A stretch of 64,000 nucleotides of DNA. Source: Hsuehochloa calcarea (taxonomy: Eukaryota > Streptophyta > Magnoliopsida > Poales > Poaceae). A program made the position numbers and the translations under genes. The notes under the pieces are model-generated. The model saw only the letters and a list, made by a program, of their open reading frames with translations. It had not been told where the DNA came from and did not search any database. Positions 21,612 to 33,123 of the stretch are shown piece by piece; the first letter of the stretch is position 1, and each line of letters begins with the position of its first letter. The stretch covers positions 3,153,232-3,217,231 of the forward strand of contig CM070599.1 in NCBI GenBank assembly GCA_036346395.1, in the 5' to 3' direction.

Positions 21612-23380
21612 ATGTAAGAACCCTAAAACTCAACTAATCTAAACAGTGCTAAGTGATAATTAGCCGTAAATAAAATTCCTCTAAACAAGTACAAACATAA
21701 GCCCAATTGATATCGAACTCGTCGCCAAACAATTTCATATAAGATTATGTTATCGAAAGTTTACAATAGAATTTACAATATGAATTATTGCAACCAAAAT
21801 AAAGTGCTATCGCAATCACGGAATTAATTACATCATCATGAGTATGCAACTAGGCATCCAAATCATCATACAAGCTTTCATTTCAAGAGAAGGTACAACA
21901 ATAATACAAACTCAGAATTAATTACACGAACTCTTTACATCAAAGATTAAATAAACAATTACAGCTTTGAGTACATTATAAATAATAATAATAAAATCTT
22001 GCATGCCGCTGAAGCCTCGAACCCATTCCTCGGCCAATCCAAAACCCTGTCCACATTTCCATCGACAGCCAAAATCCAAAAGATTGAAAGCAAACCAAAA
22101 GCGATAAATTAGGGTTAGAGTAAAGAAGGACTGCCGTCAGATTGCATGAAGCTCATCGAGGTTCCCATACTGACCTCGGTCAGTATGCACCATCTCACTT
22201 CGGTGGGTTTCATCACCCAACAATTTTATAAACCGACACCCATGTATACCGACTTACCTCAAACCACAGAAAATTCAAAAAATAGTATCAGAGACCATCT
22301 TTGGACCAAAGGTCCAAAGCTCAATAGGAAGTTGTGAGAGCCAACTAGATAAGGGGAGGGCAATTTTGGCATGTACAGGCCAGGAGAAAGAGGGCAGCCG
22401 AAGACCTCCTCTGTCTTAAGGCCTCCTCGCTAACAAGCATCACAAAGCCAAGCCACACTCACAACCGAGAGCTCCTCTTGAGCAAAGCCTCACTTCCCTG
22501 ACAAGCAAGCCAAGCAAATAGCCACAACCAAGAGCCACAAGCAAGCAAGCCAAAACCCAAGCACAAGCCCTACTGCCAACACAAGCAAGCCAAGCATCAC
22601 CCACCATCACTACAACATACACACTCGCAGCTACCAGAGAGGCAAGGAACTAGAAGGTGAAAGAAGGCAAGAGACGACCCTGCCAAGTCGACGAGAACAA
22701 GGAAGACCAAAAGCGACCAACAAAAACAAGTGGAGAGCACCATCACCACCGCAACCAAACATCACTGTCATTCCATTCCCAACCCGACCAAGCAAGGTAG
22801 CCCACCATCCTTTTTCCTCCTCCATTCTGATTTTACCAATCCAAACCCCACAATATGAACTACACAGTGCACAGAGAGCACGCGCAATAGCCCACAACAT
22901 CCACCCAATCCATCACAGAGCAAGGGGGAACGGGTAGAGAGATTAGAGGGGAGTAGTATACCTCAGTGCGATGCGGCAACGGCGGTAGCACCACCACCGG
23001 CGTAGCTATGCGCGCTCGACGACTACTGCACTCCCCGATGTGCGGAAAGCCTCGAGCCCCGCCATAGCAAGCCACGGTAGGAGCCCACCCCCATCGCCTT
23101 CACCATGAGTGAGCCAAAAATCAACAAAATCAAAAATAAAGCAAGCCCAAAACTTGAAACCAAAATAGCAAAAGGGGGGGTGAATCCAAGTGAAGAGGAA
23201 GCCGGACCCGGGCTACCACCCCCAAGTCCGATAGGCCAAGCACTCGGGCGGGATGCGCCAGTGGAGGCGCAGCTGGAGCCGAGCCAAGCGCAGCCGAGCC
23301 GAGCCGAGCGGGTGTGGGCGAGCGTGATGGAGCCAAGGGCGGCGGCGGCGGGCGTAGAGGGCCGATCGGAGGTGGCACCA
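21612..23380 (-). mobile_element. Possible LTR-retrotransposon-derived sequence
   Basis: The block starts TGTAAGAACCCTAAAACTC at 21612 and, read on the minus strand, resembles a long LTR followed or preceded by a G/C-rich leader, with no protein domains. Near 22170 there is a hairpin TACTGACC..GGTCAGTA and further TCGGT-type motifs. I found no matching second LTR and no TSD, so this is a weak assignment. Confidence 0.3.
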
Positions 23381-23389
23381 GTGATAGGG

Positions 23390-23600
23390 ACCTGTCACCA
23401 ATTCAAATGGCAACATATAGCCCTGGGTAATGTTGAGCCCCCTGTCGCTAGTGGCTAGGACCTTGTCGCCAATTGGAATGGTGACAGGAGTCTGTCGGCA
23501 TTCTAATTAGAGACATGCACCTAGTTTTGTAATTGTTTATTTTAACTATTTATTTTTGTAATTATCTTTTAAATTAATATTATTTAAAAAAATCACCAAA
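23390..23600. mobile_element. MULE terminus related to the 8669-13749 family
   Basis: The subterminal motifs CCTGTCGCTAGTGG and TTGTCGCCAATTGG are followed by the AT-rich tail TTTTAACTATTTATTTTTGT, in the same order as the right end of the MULE at 13620-13749. The matching left terminus was not found, so it is a solo or truncated end. Confidence 0.5.
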
Positions 23601-23875
23601 TATTATGTATTGGACACCCCAATCCGAGCCAGATTCTAACAACCCATATTTGTGTCCGAGTAATCACCCCTCATCATTATCCTCCTCCGCAGTTGGCTGT
23701 TGGCTAACACCGTCGCCCTCTCTTCCACAAAACCTACATCCCATAGAATTTTTTTTGTCGTATTGGCATTTTTACGTTATGTATTTGCGAAATGATCACA
23801 ATGCAGTTTTTTGCAAAATAGCACCCATCTTGCGACCATCAGGCGCCACCCTCCCGGCCGACACTTGCCACCTCC

Positions 23876-23970
23876 CGCATGGCCATCGTGTGGTGGAGGA
23901 CCCTATGCATGGCCACCATGTGGTGGAGGCCCTACCGCATGGCCGCCGAGCGGTGGAGAAGCCCCCACCG
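23876..23970. repeat. Three tandem ~30-bp units in the left TIR
   Basis: The core GCATGGCCATCGTGTGGTGG repeats three times with substitutions (CATCGTGT, CACCATGT, CGCCGAGC) and GAGG-type linkers. A related single unit is in the right TIR (about 28440-28480). Confidence 0.7.
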
Positions 23971-24479
23971 TGCATATTCTCTCTCCTCCAGAAAATAAGG
24001 ATTTCAGCGACCGCGTGGTATTGTAGGAATTTTAAAACATAGCAAATGAGCTCAAAACATTATGAAATTTTTTTTGGAGCCTCCTGACACAGTGTAAATT
24101 TTCCAAAATTTTATTCGTTCTGAATTTTTTCTCACAATTTCATTGCTTGTGTACTGTTTGTATGAATTTAGAAATATGAAAAATGAGCTCCAAAAATTAT
24201 AAATTATTTTTGAGGGCTTCTTACACAGTGGACTTGATTGTGTAATGTTTCTAGAATTTTATGTGTCCTGAAATTGTCTAAAAAATTTGGATTTTAGGTT
24301 TCAAAATTAGGGTTTCATGTGAAACTTGTAACCGTTCCGAAATGTCGTAAATTTTATCTATGGAAAAAAGCTACATTGTAACTCCATTAGAAATGTCGAT
24401 ATACAATATGGCGCAGCGGTAGACACATAACATCCACAATATGTGTACAAATATAGCAAAACAAAATATGAATACAAAT

Positions 24480-27071
24480 ATACCAAAACAGAATCACATA
24501 ACACGAGATATAATATGGCTCACTCGCCTGAGCCACTACTGCGTCTGCGTTCGCGTGCGCCTGAAAGTTTTGCGTTGAGCATGTCCCGTGGGATACGTCA
24601 GCCAGTCCGGAGAGTGCGTGTCGGATCGGAGGGGGTATAGAGACCACTGAGTATGTTGAGTGGGTGGAGGAGCACCAGTAAGCTGAGTTGGAGGAAGTTG
24701 AGTCTGGTGACCGTATGTGTCATCTTGCTGAGGCATGTCGAACTGGAGGCCACCTCTTGTGAATTCTTGAATGACGGACTATATAAATGCAATGTCGAAT
24801 TGTCCGCCCCCAAGGTACAGTGTCTGAAACTCTGGTAGCGCGGATGAGCTCTGGCCTTAAACGTACAGTGCGCCGGTCAACCCAAAGGAGCTCTGCCCTG
24901 CATACGCTGCAAACCCTGGCTACCATGCTCCATACCCTGACGACGTGTACTGCTCCCTAGTAGTAGCTGGGAGGCCTGTATCGTCATCATCAGTGGACGT
25001 GCACTGGACGTCACCCCCACGGCCAACCGAAGGTTGCAAGACGGAACGATGTTAGTTCAAATAAACACTTTGGACGTAAAATGAGGATCTCGTACCTTCC
25101 GATTGTGCAGTGCAGATGACCGAGGGGAGCGCTAGTCTGTGTACCTAACGCAGACAGTATAAGTGATGCATCCCGATGAATCTGTGGCGGAAGAACAACA
25201 TGATGTTAGCAAAACGTAAGGCATAACCAAAAAAACTGAATGTAGATTTTTTACATAACTTACCTCCCCGCCAATTTGACCCGTGGATGACCGACGAGAA
25301 GCACTACAATGACCTAGCGGGTGAGCACGCCCCCCCCCCTTGGTGCCCGATGTGCAGGACGTCGTCCGCCGAACGACCGCAGCTCAAGTTCTTTATTATG
25401 TTATTCGCCTCCACGAAGATGTACTTGAAAGTTTTCAGTAGCCCCGATGTTGTGTCTGGGCCGCGCATGGCAGTCTCCGATGCGCTTGCGATGGGTTGTG
25501 CCCGCCCCAACTAAAGTGACACATATAACAGGTACATTAACGAAGAGTACAAATATCATCAATGAAATGACTAGATGTTGCAAGTGTCTTGCGGTGTCAT
25601 CACGCCGCGAAGCGCTATGACGATCGAACGAGTGGCGGAGGCTCTCGTGGCGTGTGACCTACTCCAGGTGCTTCGGTGGAGGAAGGGTGAGTCCAGCGTG
25701 CCACCGTGGTACGTACACTCCAGGTACTCACCGTACGTCTGAACGTCGTACGGACGTTGATCTTGCAAGACCTCCAAGTGTACCCTCTCCGTCCAGGTCG
25801 TAGTCCACTCATGCTGGGCTGATCGCCAATCCTAATTATGCCGGCCCGCCCTCAATTGCCTGCATTTCCGAAAGAATTGATGTAATGAAAGAAGACGTAA
25901 GAAGTGTAAACATTACTTGGATGAAGTTTGACTCACAGGTGTACAATGCGTTTTAGGACCCTACCGTCCGGAGGGGGCACGACCTGGTACATACCAAACT
26001 GTCGCATTATGCGCTGCAGTCGTAAGGTTCCACCATATGTGCGAACACCAGATGGAAGGTCGTCGCCCATAACTCGGTGTCTTGGGTACGTTGCACGGAT
26101 AACCCGTATGGAGCTACCGTCTGCACGAAATCTGGAGTCCATATAACGTCGTTGTCGTGCAACGACTCGAACTCGTTGTAGAACAATGAGTAGCACTTCA
26201 CCGGTCTGTCCTTGGCCTAGTGTAGACGGGAAGCAGTCCACCATAAGCCCATAGTGGGCCCGTCTACTAGGTCATCCAACTCGGCGTACGGGTGCACCGC
26301 TTTCTCGATGACCAGTCGCCGAACAGGGAAGTGCTCCCAACTCCACAGTTGTAGGAGCACGTAGCAGACGACCAGGTTGGGGGTAGCATCGATGTTGCGC
26401 CGCAAAGCGTCACACAACCCCCGGTATATGGCGCAAAGGATGACTGATCCCTAGCTATACTAAGGTATTGGCCTAGCCTCTGCGTCAACCAAAGACTCGG
26501 CGACGCAGACGAAGCTGGGGTAGCACCAATCGTTCTGTGTGGTTGGAAACAGGACCAAACCAAAGAGCTGAAGAAAGTAAGCAATGAGGTTCATCCTAAC
26601 GACCTCGTCAGGTGCATCCTTGAGGAATTGACTGAAGTGCCTCAGCCAAGTCCGGTCTGGGACAGCTAGGCTGAACCGATCCTCCAGGCTGGCATTCTAG
26701 TCTACCGGCAGATGGCCTAGAACAAGTGCCTCACCCTGGATTGGGAGACCGGTCAAGAATGACACGTCCTGCAGAGTGACCATCATCTCACCCCACCGAA
26801 AGTGGAAGGTGTGCGTCTCGGACCTCCACCTGTCGACAAGTGTCGATAGCAGACTGGCGTCTAGGGTGAGCTGACGTCCGACGGAGACCAAGCTAGCAAG
26901 GGGCAACAAGCCCATCTCCCAGAGGATTGGGACGTAGCGAGCGTCCAGCTCCAAGTAATCCCTCCCCGACCGAAGCAACAGGGGCCGAGGGCCATCCGCG
27001 TAACCCGCGATCCACAGCTTGCACCGGTGGTCCTCATAGTAGTAGGGCTCCAGAAGCGCCGGTAGAGACAT
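24480..27071 (-). pseudogene. Plant mobile domain (PMD / MAIN-like) protein, probably broken
   Basis: PMD proteins (also called aminotransferase-like or PP7 long-form-like) occur as host genes with roles in silencing and as cargo of MULE and gypsy elements. On the minus strand the domain begins at ATG 27071 with HTFHFRWGEMMVTLQDVSFL and TGLPIQGEALV (about 26800-26710), continues in another frame with VVCYVLLQLWSWEHFP (about 26380-26330), then YNEFESLHDNDVIWTP (about 26185-26140), LWATTFHLVFAHMVEPYD (about 26070-26015) and IMRQFGMYQVVPPP (about 26000-25965). A proline/glutamine-rich tail (QLPPTQLTGAPPPTQH) lies near 24700. The frame changes may be frameshifts or short introns; stops within the domain favour a pseudogene. 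Confidence 0.65.
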
Positions 27072-27476
27072 GGCTTACAATAGATGGAATAGACATAATA
27101 TTAGTGAGAAGATTGATAATTACGATAAAATAGTGCATGTTAAAAATTACGACGAAATAAACACTACAAATTAATGTACACTAATTTAGTAGTACAAAAT
27201 TAAATTTGGCTATTTAAAAATGACTAAATTAATTAGGGCTAATTGATTACCGCGATTGAACCTGTATTACGTACTAACAATTAAAAAATTATGTATATTG
27301 TTCCATAAATCCTACATGGACATACACATGCAATGTATTATATATTTGATGAATACATGTAACATCTTCACTGAACCAAAACAGTGCATGCATGGTACTT
27401 GCTTTCATGCTGCATGCATACATGAATAACTAGCCATAATAGCAGTACATGTATGCATGGCCAACAGTGCATGCAT

Positions 27477-27757
27477 GAATAATTAAGTGCATGAATAACT
27501 AGCAACTTTATTTTTTTTTCTTATTTTTCTATTTGCAGTCATTACGAAATTTAAATAATTGTTTAAAACTAATTAATAAAGGCAAACTAATTAATTACGA
27601 CTAGGATGCACTGCAAGTCATTATGGTTAATTAATTAAGACAAACTAGCATGCACTGCAAGACAAACTAATTAATTACAGCGTCAAGTGAATAATTAAGT
27701 GCATGAATAACTAGCAACTTCATTTTTTTCTTATTTTTCTATTTGCAGTCATTGCGA
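27477..27757. repeat. Direct repeat pair, ~70 bp, 212 bp apart
   Basis: GAATAATTAAGTGCATGAAT through ATTTGCAGTCATT occurs at 27477-27547 and again at 27689-27757 with few differences. It lies in AT-rich, CATGCATG-rich sequence upstream of the PMD gene inside the MULE. No gene is seen at 27072-28595. Confidence 0.7.
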
Positions 27758-28073
27758 ACTTCAACTAATTTTCTATTTCATTGCATGGTGCATGCATACA
27801 TGAATAACTAGCAACTATTTGCTTGCACGGCCAGCAGGATATTTTCTTAACTACAAAAAATATGGATTTAGAACTAATTAATTACGTAACATCAATTTAA
27901 TTACGGAAATAATACTACGACTGATTTACTAACAACGCAGTTAATAAAGAATATAGAGAGAATGAAAAAATTACCTACTATTATGATTTGCAAATGACAG
28001 TGCTTAATAATGCTAAAATGTCACCGAATATAAAATCGACAGACACAACTGATAAAATCAACAGAGACAACCG

Positions 28074-28106
28074 AGAGAGAGAGAGAGAGAGAGCGAGAGC
28101 GAGCGA
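28074..28106. repeat. GA-type microsatellite
   Basis: GAGAGA run with GCGA interruptions, about 30 bp, inside the PMD-bearing MULE. Confidence 0.9.
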
Positions 28107-28602
28107 GACGGCGAAACTTAATCACTTCTACTCGCTATTTATAGCACCTGCGTGCCGAGAGATAAATCTCTCGCATGCATGAATGCATGCACATACAGGA
28201 GACAATGATTAGACGAGGGAGACAGTGATTGGGTGGAGGTGATGGGATGAAACAATAGGTTTTTTGGTGGAAAAGGTGTAGCCTCATGCAGGTTGACAGA
28301 TGGAGGGAGAGCCTGCTTCAGAGCTTTGTTCAAACAACACGTAGCACGATTTATTGGTGGTTTTTTCTTTCTCGCGAGAACCAGGTCAGTTCAGGGGAGG
28401 GTGGGCGACGCGTGGCGGGGCCACCACATAGTGCCCGTGCGGCAAGTGCCGACATGACTGGACCACCACACGATGGTTGTGCGGGAGGTAGGGTGGTCGT
28501 GCAAAAGATGGTAGGCGTGTGTGTGTGGTGGGGTGGGGTGACGGTCATTTCTTTAAATACAGACAACATAAATGCACCCAAACGGCCAAAAATTCCATCC
28601 CA

Positions 28603-29183
28603 CACCGCCACCCACTACTGGTTGCCTCCTACAAACATACGCTAACAGTGCCACGAAGCGGCTAGCTCGAATAATGACTGGAAATTGGTGGCAGGGGCGG
28701 TTTCACAAACTGAGAGCGATGATGATTGTAGTCTGTTTAAGTGGTTTTAGAACATGTAATATGATTCTATTTTTTAAATCCATAACAACGTACAAGCATT
28801 TAACTAGTCATAACACCAGGAGAAATTGAACTAATTCGTGCCTCTTCAATGTTCCATATGCACATCCTTCAAAAAAAACCATATAGACAAAAAGGACTGG
28901 CCATACATGTGAGATCATTGGTTGCTGCACTGCACGGCAAGTTTGCACATCAAAATGAACTATCAAATTACTGGACAGGTACTCTTTACACAGGGGGAAA
29001 AAAACAACAACAAAAAGAAAAGGAGATGGAAAAATAAAGCACACTCCTTCGACCGCCTATTTTCCTCCTCTTAGTTCTTACATTGGGCTTCCACGTTCTT
29101 TTAGTAAAATAGCATAGCGCATCATCCAAGAACATTTTCACTCCTTTGAACAGGGAGGAATGGTATACTGTTATGTGATCGGC
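28603..29183. other. 3' flank of the UGT80 locus
   Basis: Non-coding sequence between the PMD-MULE and the UGT80 stop codon. It probably contains the UGT80 3' UTR, but no clear polyadenylation signal could be chosen. Confidence 0.45.
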
Positions 29184-29360
29184 TTAGGTGCACCCCAAAC
29201 ATCTACTTACTGGGCCTAGAAATTCCAGGAGGCTGGATGATGGCGGAGGTGTGTTTTCCTCTGTTTTTGAAGGTAGATGCTTGAGGAATGCCCTAACTGC
29301 ACCCGTCACACCATCTTCAGATTCCATAGCTTTGGCGAGCTCCACAGCCTTTTCTTTTAC
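29184..29360 (-). CDS. UGT80: UGT80 terminal exon
   Basis: 58 codons plus TAA. It reads VKEKAVELAKAMESEDGVTG and ends RCLGCT, typical of the C-terminus of plant UGT80A-type enzymes. Acceptor AG at 29361-29362 (minus strand). Confidence 0.85.
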   Translation of the reverse strand, partial: VKEKAVELAKAMESEDGVTGAVRAFLKHLPSKTEENTPPPSSSLLEFLGPVSRCLGCT

Positions 29361-30320
29361 CTGAAATTACATCGGGGGTTGTTTTATGCTCTAATTTACT
29401 AAGCAAGAGACCATATACAAAGCAGTACTGGGTACCGATACAACGGTGAGTCCCAGCTGGCAAATCTTTTCAAAACTCCTCAAATAAAAGGCCATTCATC
29501 TTGGTTTGCACTTCATTGGAAATTGTTCCACAAAGTAGACAAGGTTTTGTTGAAGACACAATTATCACTGGTAACAGTATATAATAAAGCTGTTAGTGTG
29601 CAATACGGCAAGGGGACAAACTGAAACTCCGAGCAAACCCAGCCAATAAACCCACAGTACAATGGGATACCATGCCATAGTTATCTATGCTCCCATGTAA
29701 TGGGGCAATCAGTTTTTTTTCACCACAGCAAGCAATTTTTTTATACTGATTTATCAACAATTACTTAAAAACAAATAGTTTAAACTAATGTTAGTATTAG
29801 TGTATTACTATACCAGCTTATCTACACAAGTGATAATGACTGGGAGAACTTTTTACTGACAGTATTTGAAACACTAGTGGCAGTATCTATCTGAGGCAAT
29901 AGTGGCAACTGGCAAGTGCTTGCTGCAAATCTAAAAGCAGTTATAACCAGCATGCTACCGCCATGCAGTGTTGTGTTAGCCAATGGCATGATGGCATCTA
30001 AATATCTAATCCTCTACTATCGTAAGAATAAATCGAGGTAATGTTCAATTCTGAAAGGATTTGTTTAATCTTTGGATTATTTGATTATGTCAAAAAAGAA
30101 ACCTCAATCCTGTAATGACTTGGATGCGGCAACCATTATCTTTTAATTATGCTATGATCAAAATTTGTTTGTGCCACCCAGATACTCAAGTGTCAACTAT
30201 GGATGGATTGCAGAAACATCACTTCTGCATCGCGCCGGCAAGTACCAGAAACTGAAAGTCTGAGGACAAATTCTTTCTTCCAAACCAAACAAACAAGGTG
30301 TGATCAGTATTTCATTTCAC

Positions 30321-30765
30321 GATAGTACGAAAACCAGACTGGACTGGCAGTTCGACCGGAAAAATACCAAGACCGGCGCCTGGTCTGGTCTGGTTTCGAG
30401 CAAAGACCGCTCACGAATGTGAGCCGCTCTGAACCGGTTACACACGGTTGGACTGACGGTTTTGCGCTGAACCGGCCTTAAAACCGGGATTGGTCGGACC
30501 AACTCACTCACTACAAATGAAAAAATATTTGCGGCCCGCAGGGAGTCAAACTCCAGACCTCAAGGCAGCCGTGTGAGGTGCCCCTGTGCCCCTATGAAAC
30601 CATCTGGGCAAAGTTGGTTTGTTGCCTTAGGAGGCAAAATAAGTATACTTAATCATTTCTTCTCTACCAAACTGACAATAACTACTATTGTATTTGTTTT
30701 TTTTTTCGAACCGACAAACCGAGAAACTCACCGGGTCGATCACCGGTCTGGTTTTTTGTACTATG
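30321..30765. mobile_element. Non-autonomous hAT element, 445 bp, 8-bp TSD
   Basis: CATTTCAC flanks it at 30313-30320 and 30766-30773. The left end GATAGTACGAAAACCAGAC pairs with the right end read backwards CATAGTACAAAAAACCAGAC. The interior is rich in CCGGT motifs and includes a tRNA-like segment. No transposase. Confidence 0.85.
30541..30615 (-). other. tRNA-like (SINE-head-like) segment inside the hAT MITE
   Basis: On the minus strand TTGCCCAGATGG (A-box-like) is followed about 50 nt later by GGAGTTTGACTCC (B-box-like), and the end GAGGTCTGGAGTTTGACTCC recalls a T-arm. No clean cloverleaf can be drawn, so it is not called a tRNA gene. Confidence 0.35.
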
Positions 30766-31607
30766 CATTTCACAGGGGAAAAAACCTTTTCAGGTATTGC
30801 GAGTCCACCAGTCACCCTATTAGGAGGGGAAAAATGAAATTGGGCTAGGCCTTTCTGGCAAAACAAGACTTCACTATTGCGTAGTTAGAAAAGCATGAAA
30901 TCCCTAAATGACTAAGAATTCCTATTTAGTCTGAAGATCGTAGTGAAGTAAAAATAGCATATTTAATTTGCAGGAATTGAGGTAAATAACTAATGCATTA
31001 CTATTGTACCAAACATCTGTACATAGAGCACATGGAGCATATGAGTCCAAGGCAAAGACAACGCTGGTCTAATCCTACACTAATACAATTACATCCTTAA
31101 CAGCCTGAGGCCCCTGAGCAGCTCCTTTGTTAAGGGATAGGAGCAGTTGATGCATGAGGTTACCTTACTCAATGAAGTAAATCCTGGAGAACACACAATG
31201 ACCACAAGCCAAGAGATACAGTAGCTACTTATTACTTAGATTCCTTATTAGCTTAAATTGACAGATGTTGGAATGCCACACATGTTCGAATGTAAGAAAT
31301 CATGTTATAATCTTAAAAAGGGATCATTTAAAAACAAATTATGTGTATTTGTATCTAGTCTTCATATATACAAGATCGTGGTTCTTAATAGAGTGGATTA
31401 AATGTATGAGTCTAGTTGTCAAGGTGAAAATCCAACAAACTGTGTATATTCACAATCCTATTCACAGCATTGCCTTCTATGCACATCTCTTTGACTCTTA
31501 ACATATTGTTGTTATCTATTTCCCTGATATCATGCAAAAATTATAGCAACATTGAGAAGAACAGAGTGTGCTCTCTTGCTCACATGCAAATAAGTTTTAG
31601 AAGTTAC

Positions 31608-31757
31608 CTCTGGCTCCATCATGAATTTTATAGCATCAACCAACTTCTGCAAACTGAACTGATCAACCGGTATAGGTGGAGGCCCAACCCCTCTAGCATG
31701 CACCCGATCTCCCCAGAACGGTTGGTCACCAAAGAAAGGTACAATAGTTGTAGGGCA
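31608..31757 (-). CDS. UGT80: UGT80 exon (FGDQPFWG)
   Basis: 50 codons, phase 0 at both ends, with TTIVPFFGDQPFWGDRVHA and GVGPPPIPVDQFSLQKLV. The donor at 31607 reads GTAACTT. Confidence 0.9.
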
Positions 31758-32158
31758 CTACAAGTCACAAAAAGAGTAGTAGTAGGTTAGAAGAACTAAA
31801 TTAATTTCAAGAGTTAGAAGAACTAAATTAATCCTGCCATACTAGTGCGCAGCAAGGTGGGTTTTTAGTCACATAGTCGACTCCATTGAATGGGCAGTGC
31901 CAGTTCCATTGTTATCTATTGGCAGTAATAGGCATGCTACCAGACAAAATACCGCCAATAAGGAGTTTTGAGAATAGCATGACTAGGACAAAAACCAATT
32001 GGTTTGAACTGATTCCCAACAAAAACAAACTATAAATAATTAGTTTAAAAGCAACCCTTTGAATACAGTGTTTACATCTGGAATACTGTAAAAATCAGGT
32101 AGAAAAGAATTGGGACGAACAGATCATAACTTGGTGCAACTCAAAAGTAGAAAAGCCT

Positions 32159-32180
32159 GAGAGAGAGAGAGAGAGAGAGT
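32159..32180. repeat. GA microsatellite beside a splice donor
   Basis: (GA)n of about 21 bp ends four bases from the donor of the HHGGAG exon, in the intron (CT repeat on the transcribed strand's sense). Confidence 0.9.
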
Positions 32181-32184
32181 ATAC

Positions 32185-32232
32185 TGCTGCTTTGAGGCCA
32201 GCAGCTGTCGTTCCAGCACCACCATGATGCAC
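32185..32232 (-). CDS. UGT80: UGT80 exon (sugar-nucleotide-binding motif)
   Basis: 16 codons reading VHHGGAGTTAAGLKAA, the core of the UDP-sugar-binding signature of GT1 enzymes. Clean acceptor (ATAG) and donor (GTATAC). The next exon upstream is 8.1 kb away because of the copia insertion at 32257. Confidence 0.9.
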
Positions 32233-32256
32233 CTATGGATGTCAAAACAAAAGAGT

Positions 32257-32386
32257 TATTAGGAATAGCAACTTGTATTCTCATGAGGCCAAAGGGCTAG
32301 TATATATAGACAAGTACATGAGGTGAATATGCAAATAACCCCTCATAACAATGGGGAATAACACAATGATACATATATCTCTAACA
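32257..32386 (-). repeat. 3' LTR of the minus-strand copia
   Basis: 130 bp. Begins TATTAGGAATAGC where the partner has TGTTAGG, and ends CTCTAACA. Matches 40144-40273. Confidence 0.9.
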
Positions 32387-32404
32387 CCCCCCTCCCCCTC
32401 AAAC

Positions 32405-32710
32405 TCATGGTGGATCAACAACACTGAGTTTGGAGAGATAAAAGCCGTGTTGTGCTCGAGTTTGGGACTTCGTGAAGAAATCCGCTATCTGAAACTCGGA
32501 AGGCACATACAGAAAAACAATCACATGATCATGCACACAAGACCTCATGAAGGAAGCATCAACACCAATATGCTTGGTGAGCTCATGCTTCACAGGGTCA
32601 CAAGCAATACTGATAGCACATGTACTGTCTGACAAGAGAGGAGTTGGTGTAGTGACAGAAACACCAAAATCCTCAAGTAACCACCGTAGCCAAGTAATCT
32701 CTGCTGTCAA
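32405..32710 (-). pseudogene. Copia RNase H region
   Basis: Minus-strand frame with EITWLRWLLEDFGV, LLSDSTCAISIACDPV, KHELTKHIGVDASF and FQIADFFTKSQTR, the usual C-terminus of copia polyproteins. Upstream RNase H parts (33000-32730) are in other frames. Confidence 0.85.
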
Positions 32711-33123
32711 GAGAGCTATAGCTCGTAACTCAGCCTCTGCACTCGAACGGGATACTGCAGTCTGTTTCTTCGTCTTCCAGGCAATGAGAGAACCACCAAG
32801 AAAAACATGGAGCAGAGATAGACCGCGATCGAGAGGATCGGCCCAAATAGCATCCGAATAAGCCTGAAGTCATGAACGAGGAGTGTGGGAAGAAGAGACG
32901 GCGAGAGATAGTCTCACGAAGGTATCGCAGAACTCGAAGAAGGTGGTTGTAGTGGACCTGAGTGGGAGCAGAGACGAATCGACTCGTAATGTGGATGGAT
33001 AAGTAATATCCGGACGAGTAATGACAAGGTAGACAAGACTCCCAACAAGATGGCGATAGCGAGTCGGATCGAAAGAGCCTCGCCATCGAGGGTAGGAGAT
33101 GAGCGTTGAGCTCCATGGGAGTC

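Larger units (their letters stand above)
23744..28595. mobile_element. MULE carrying a plant-mobile-domain gene, 4.85 kb
   Basis: Diverged terminal inverted repeats: the left GAATTTTTTTTGTCGTATTG and the right end read backwards GGAATTTTTGGCCGTTTGG, then AGCACCCATC..CACCTCCCGCATGGCCATCG against ACCTCCCGCACAACCATCG. CATCCCA flanks both sides (23737-23743 and 28596-28602), seven matching bases of an expected 9-bp TSD. The PMD gene lies inside on the minus strand. No MULE transposase is visible, so the element would depend on others for movement. Confidence 0.6.
29361..31607 (-). other. UGT80 intron with an hAT MITE
   Basis: 2.25-kb intron between the last two exons, GT..AG. Apart from the hAT element at 30321-30765 I see only AT-rich non-coding DNA. 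Confidence 0.7.

Noticed and set aside
30541..30615. A tRNA gene
   Set aside because: A- and B-box-like motifs are present but no acceptor stem or cloverleaf can be formed, and it lies within an hAT MITE.
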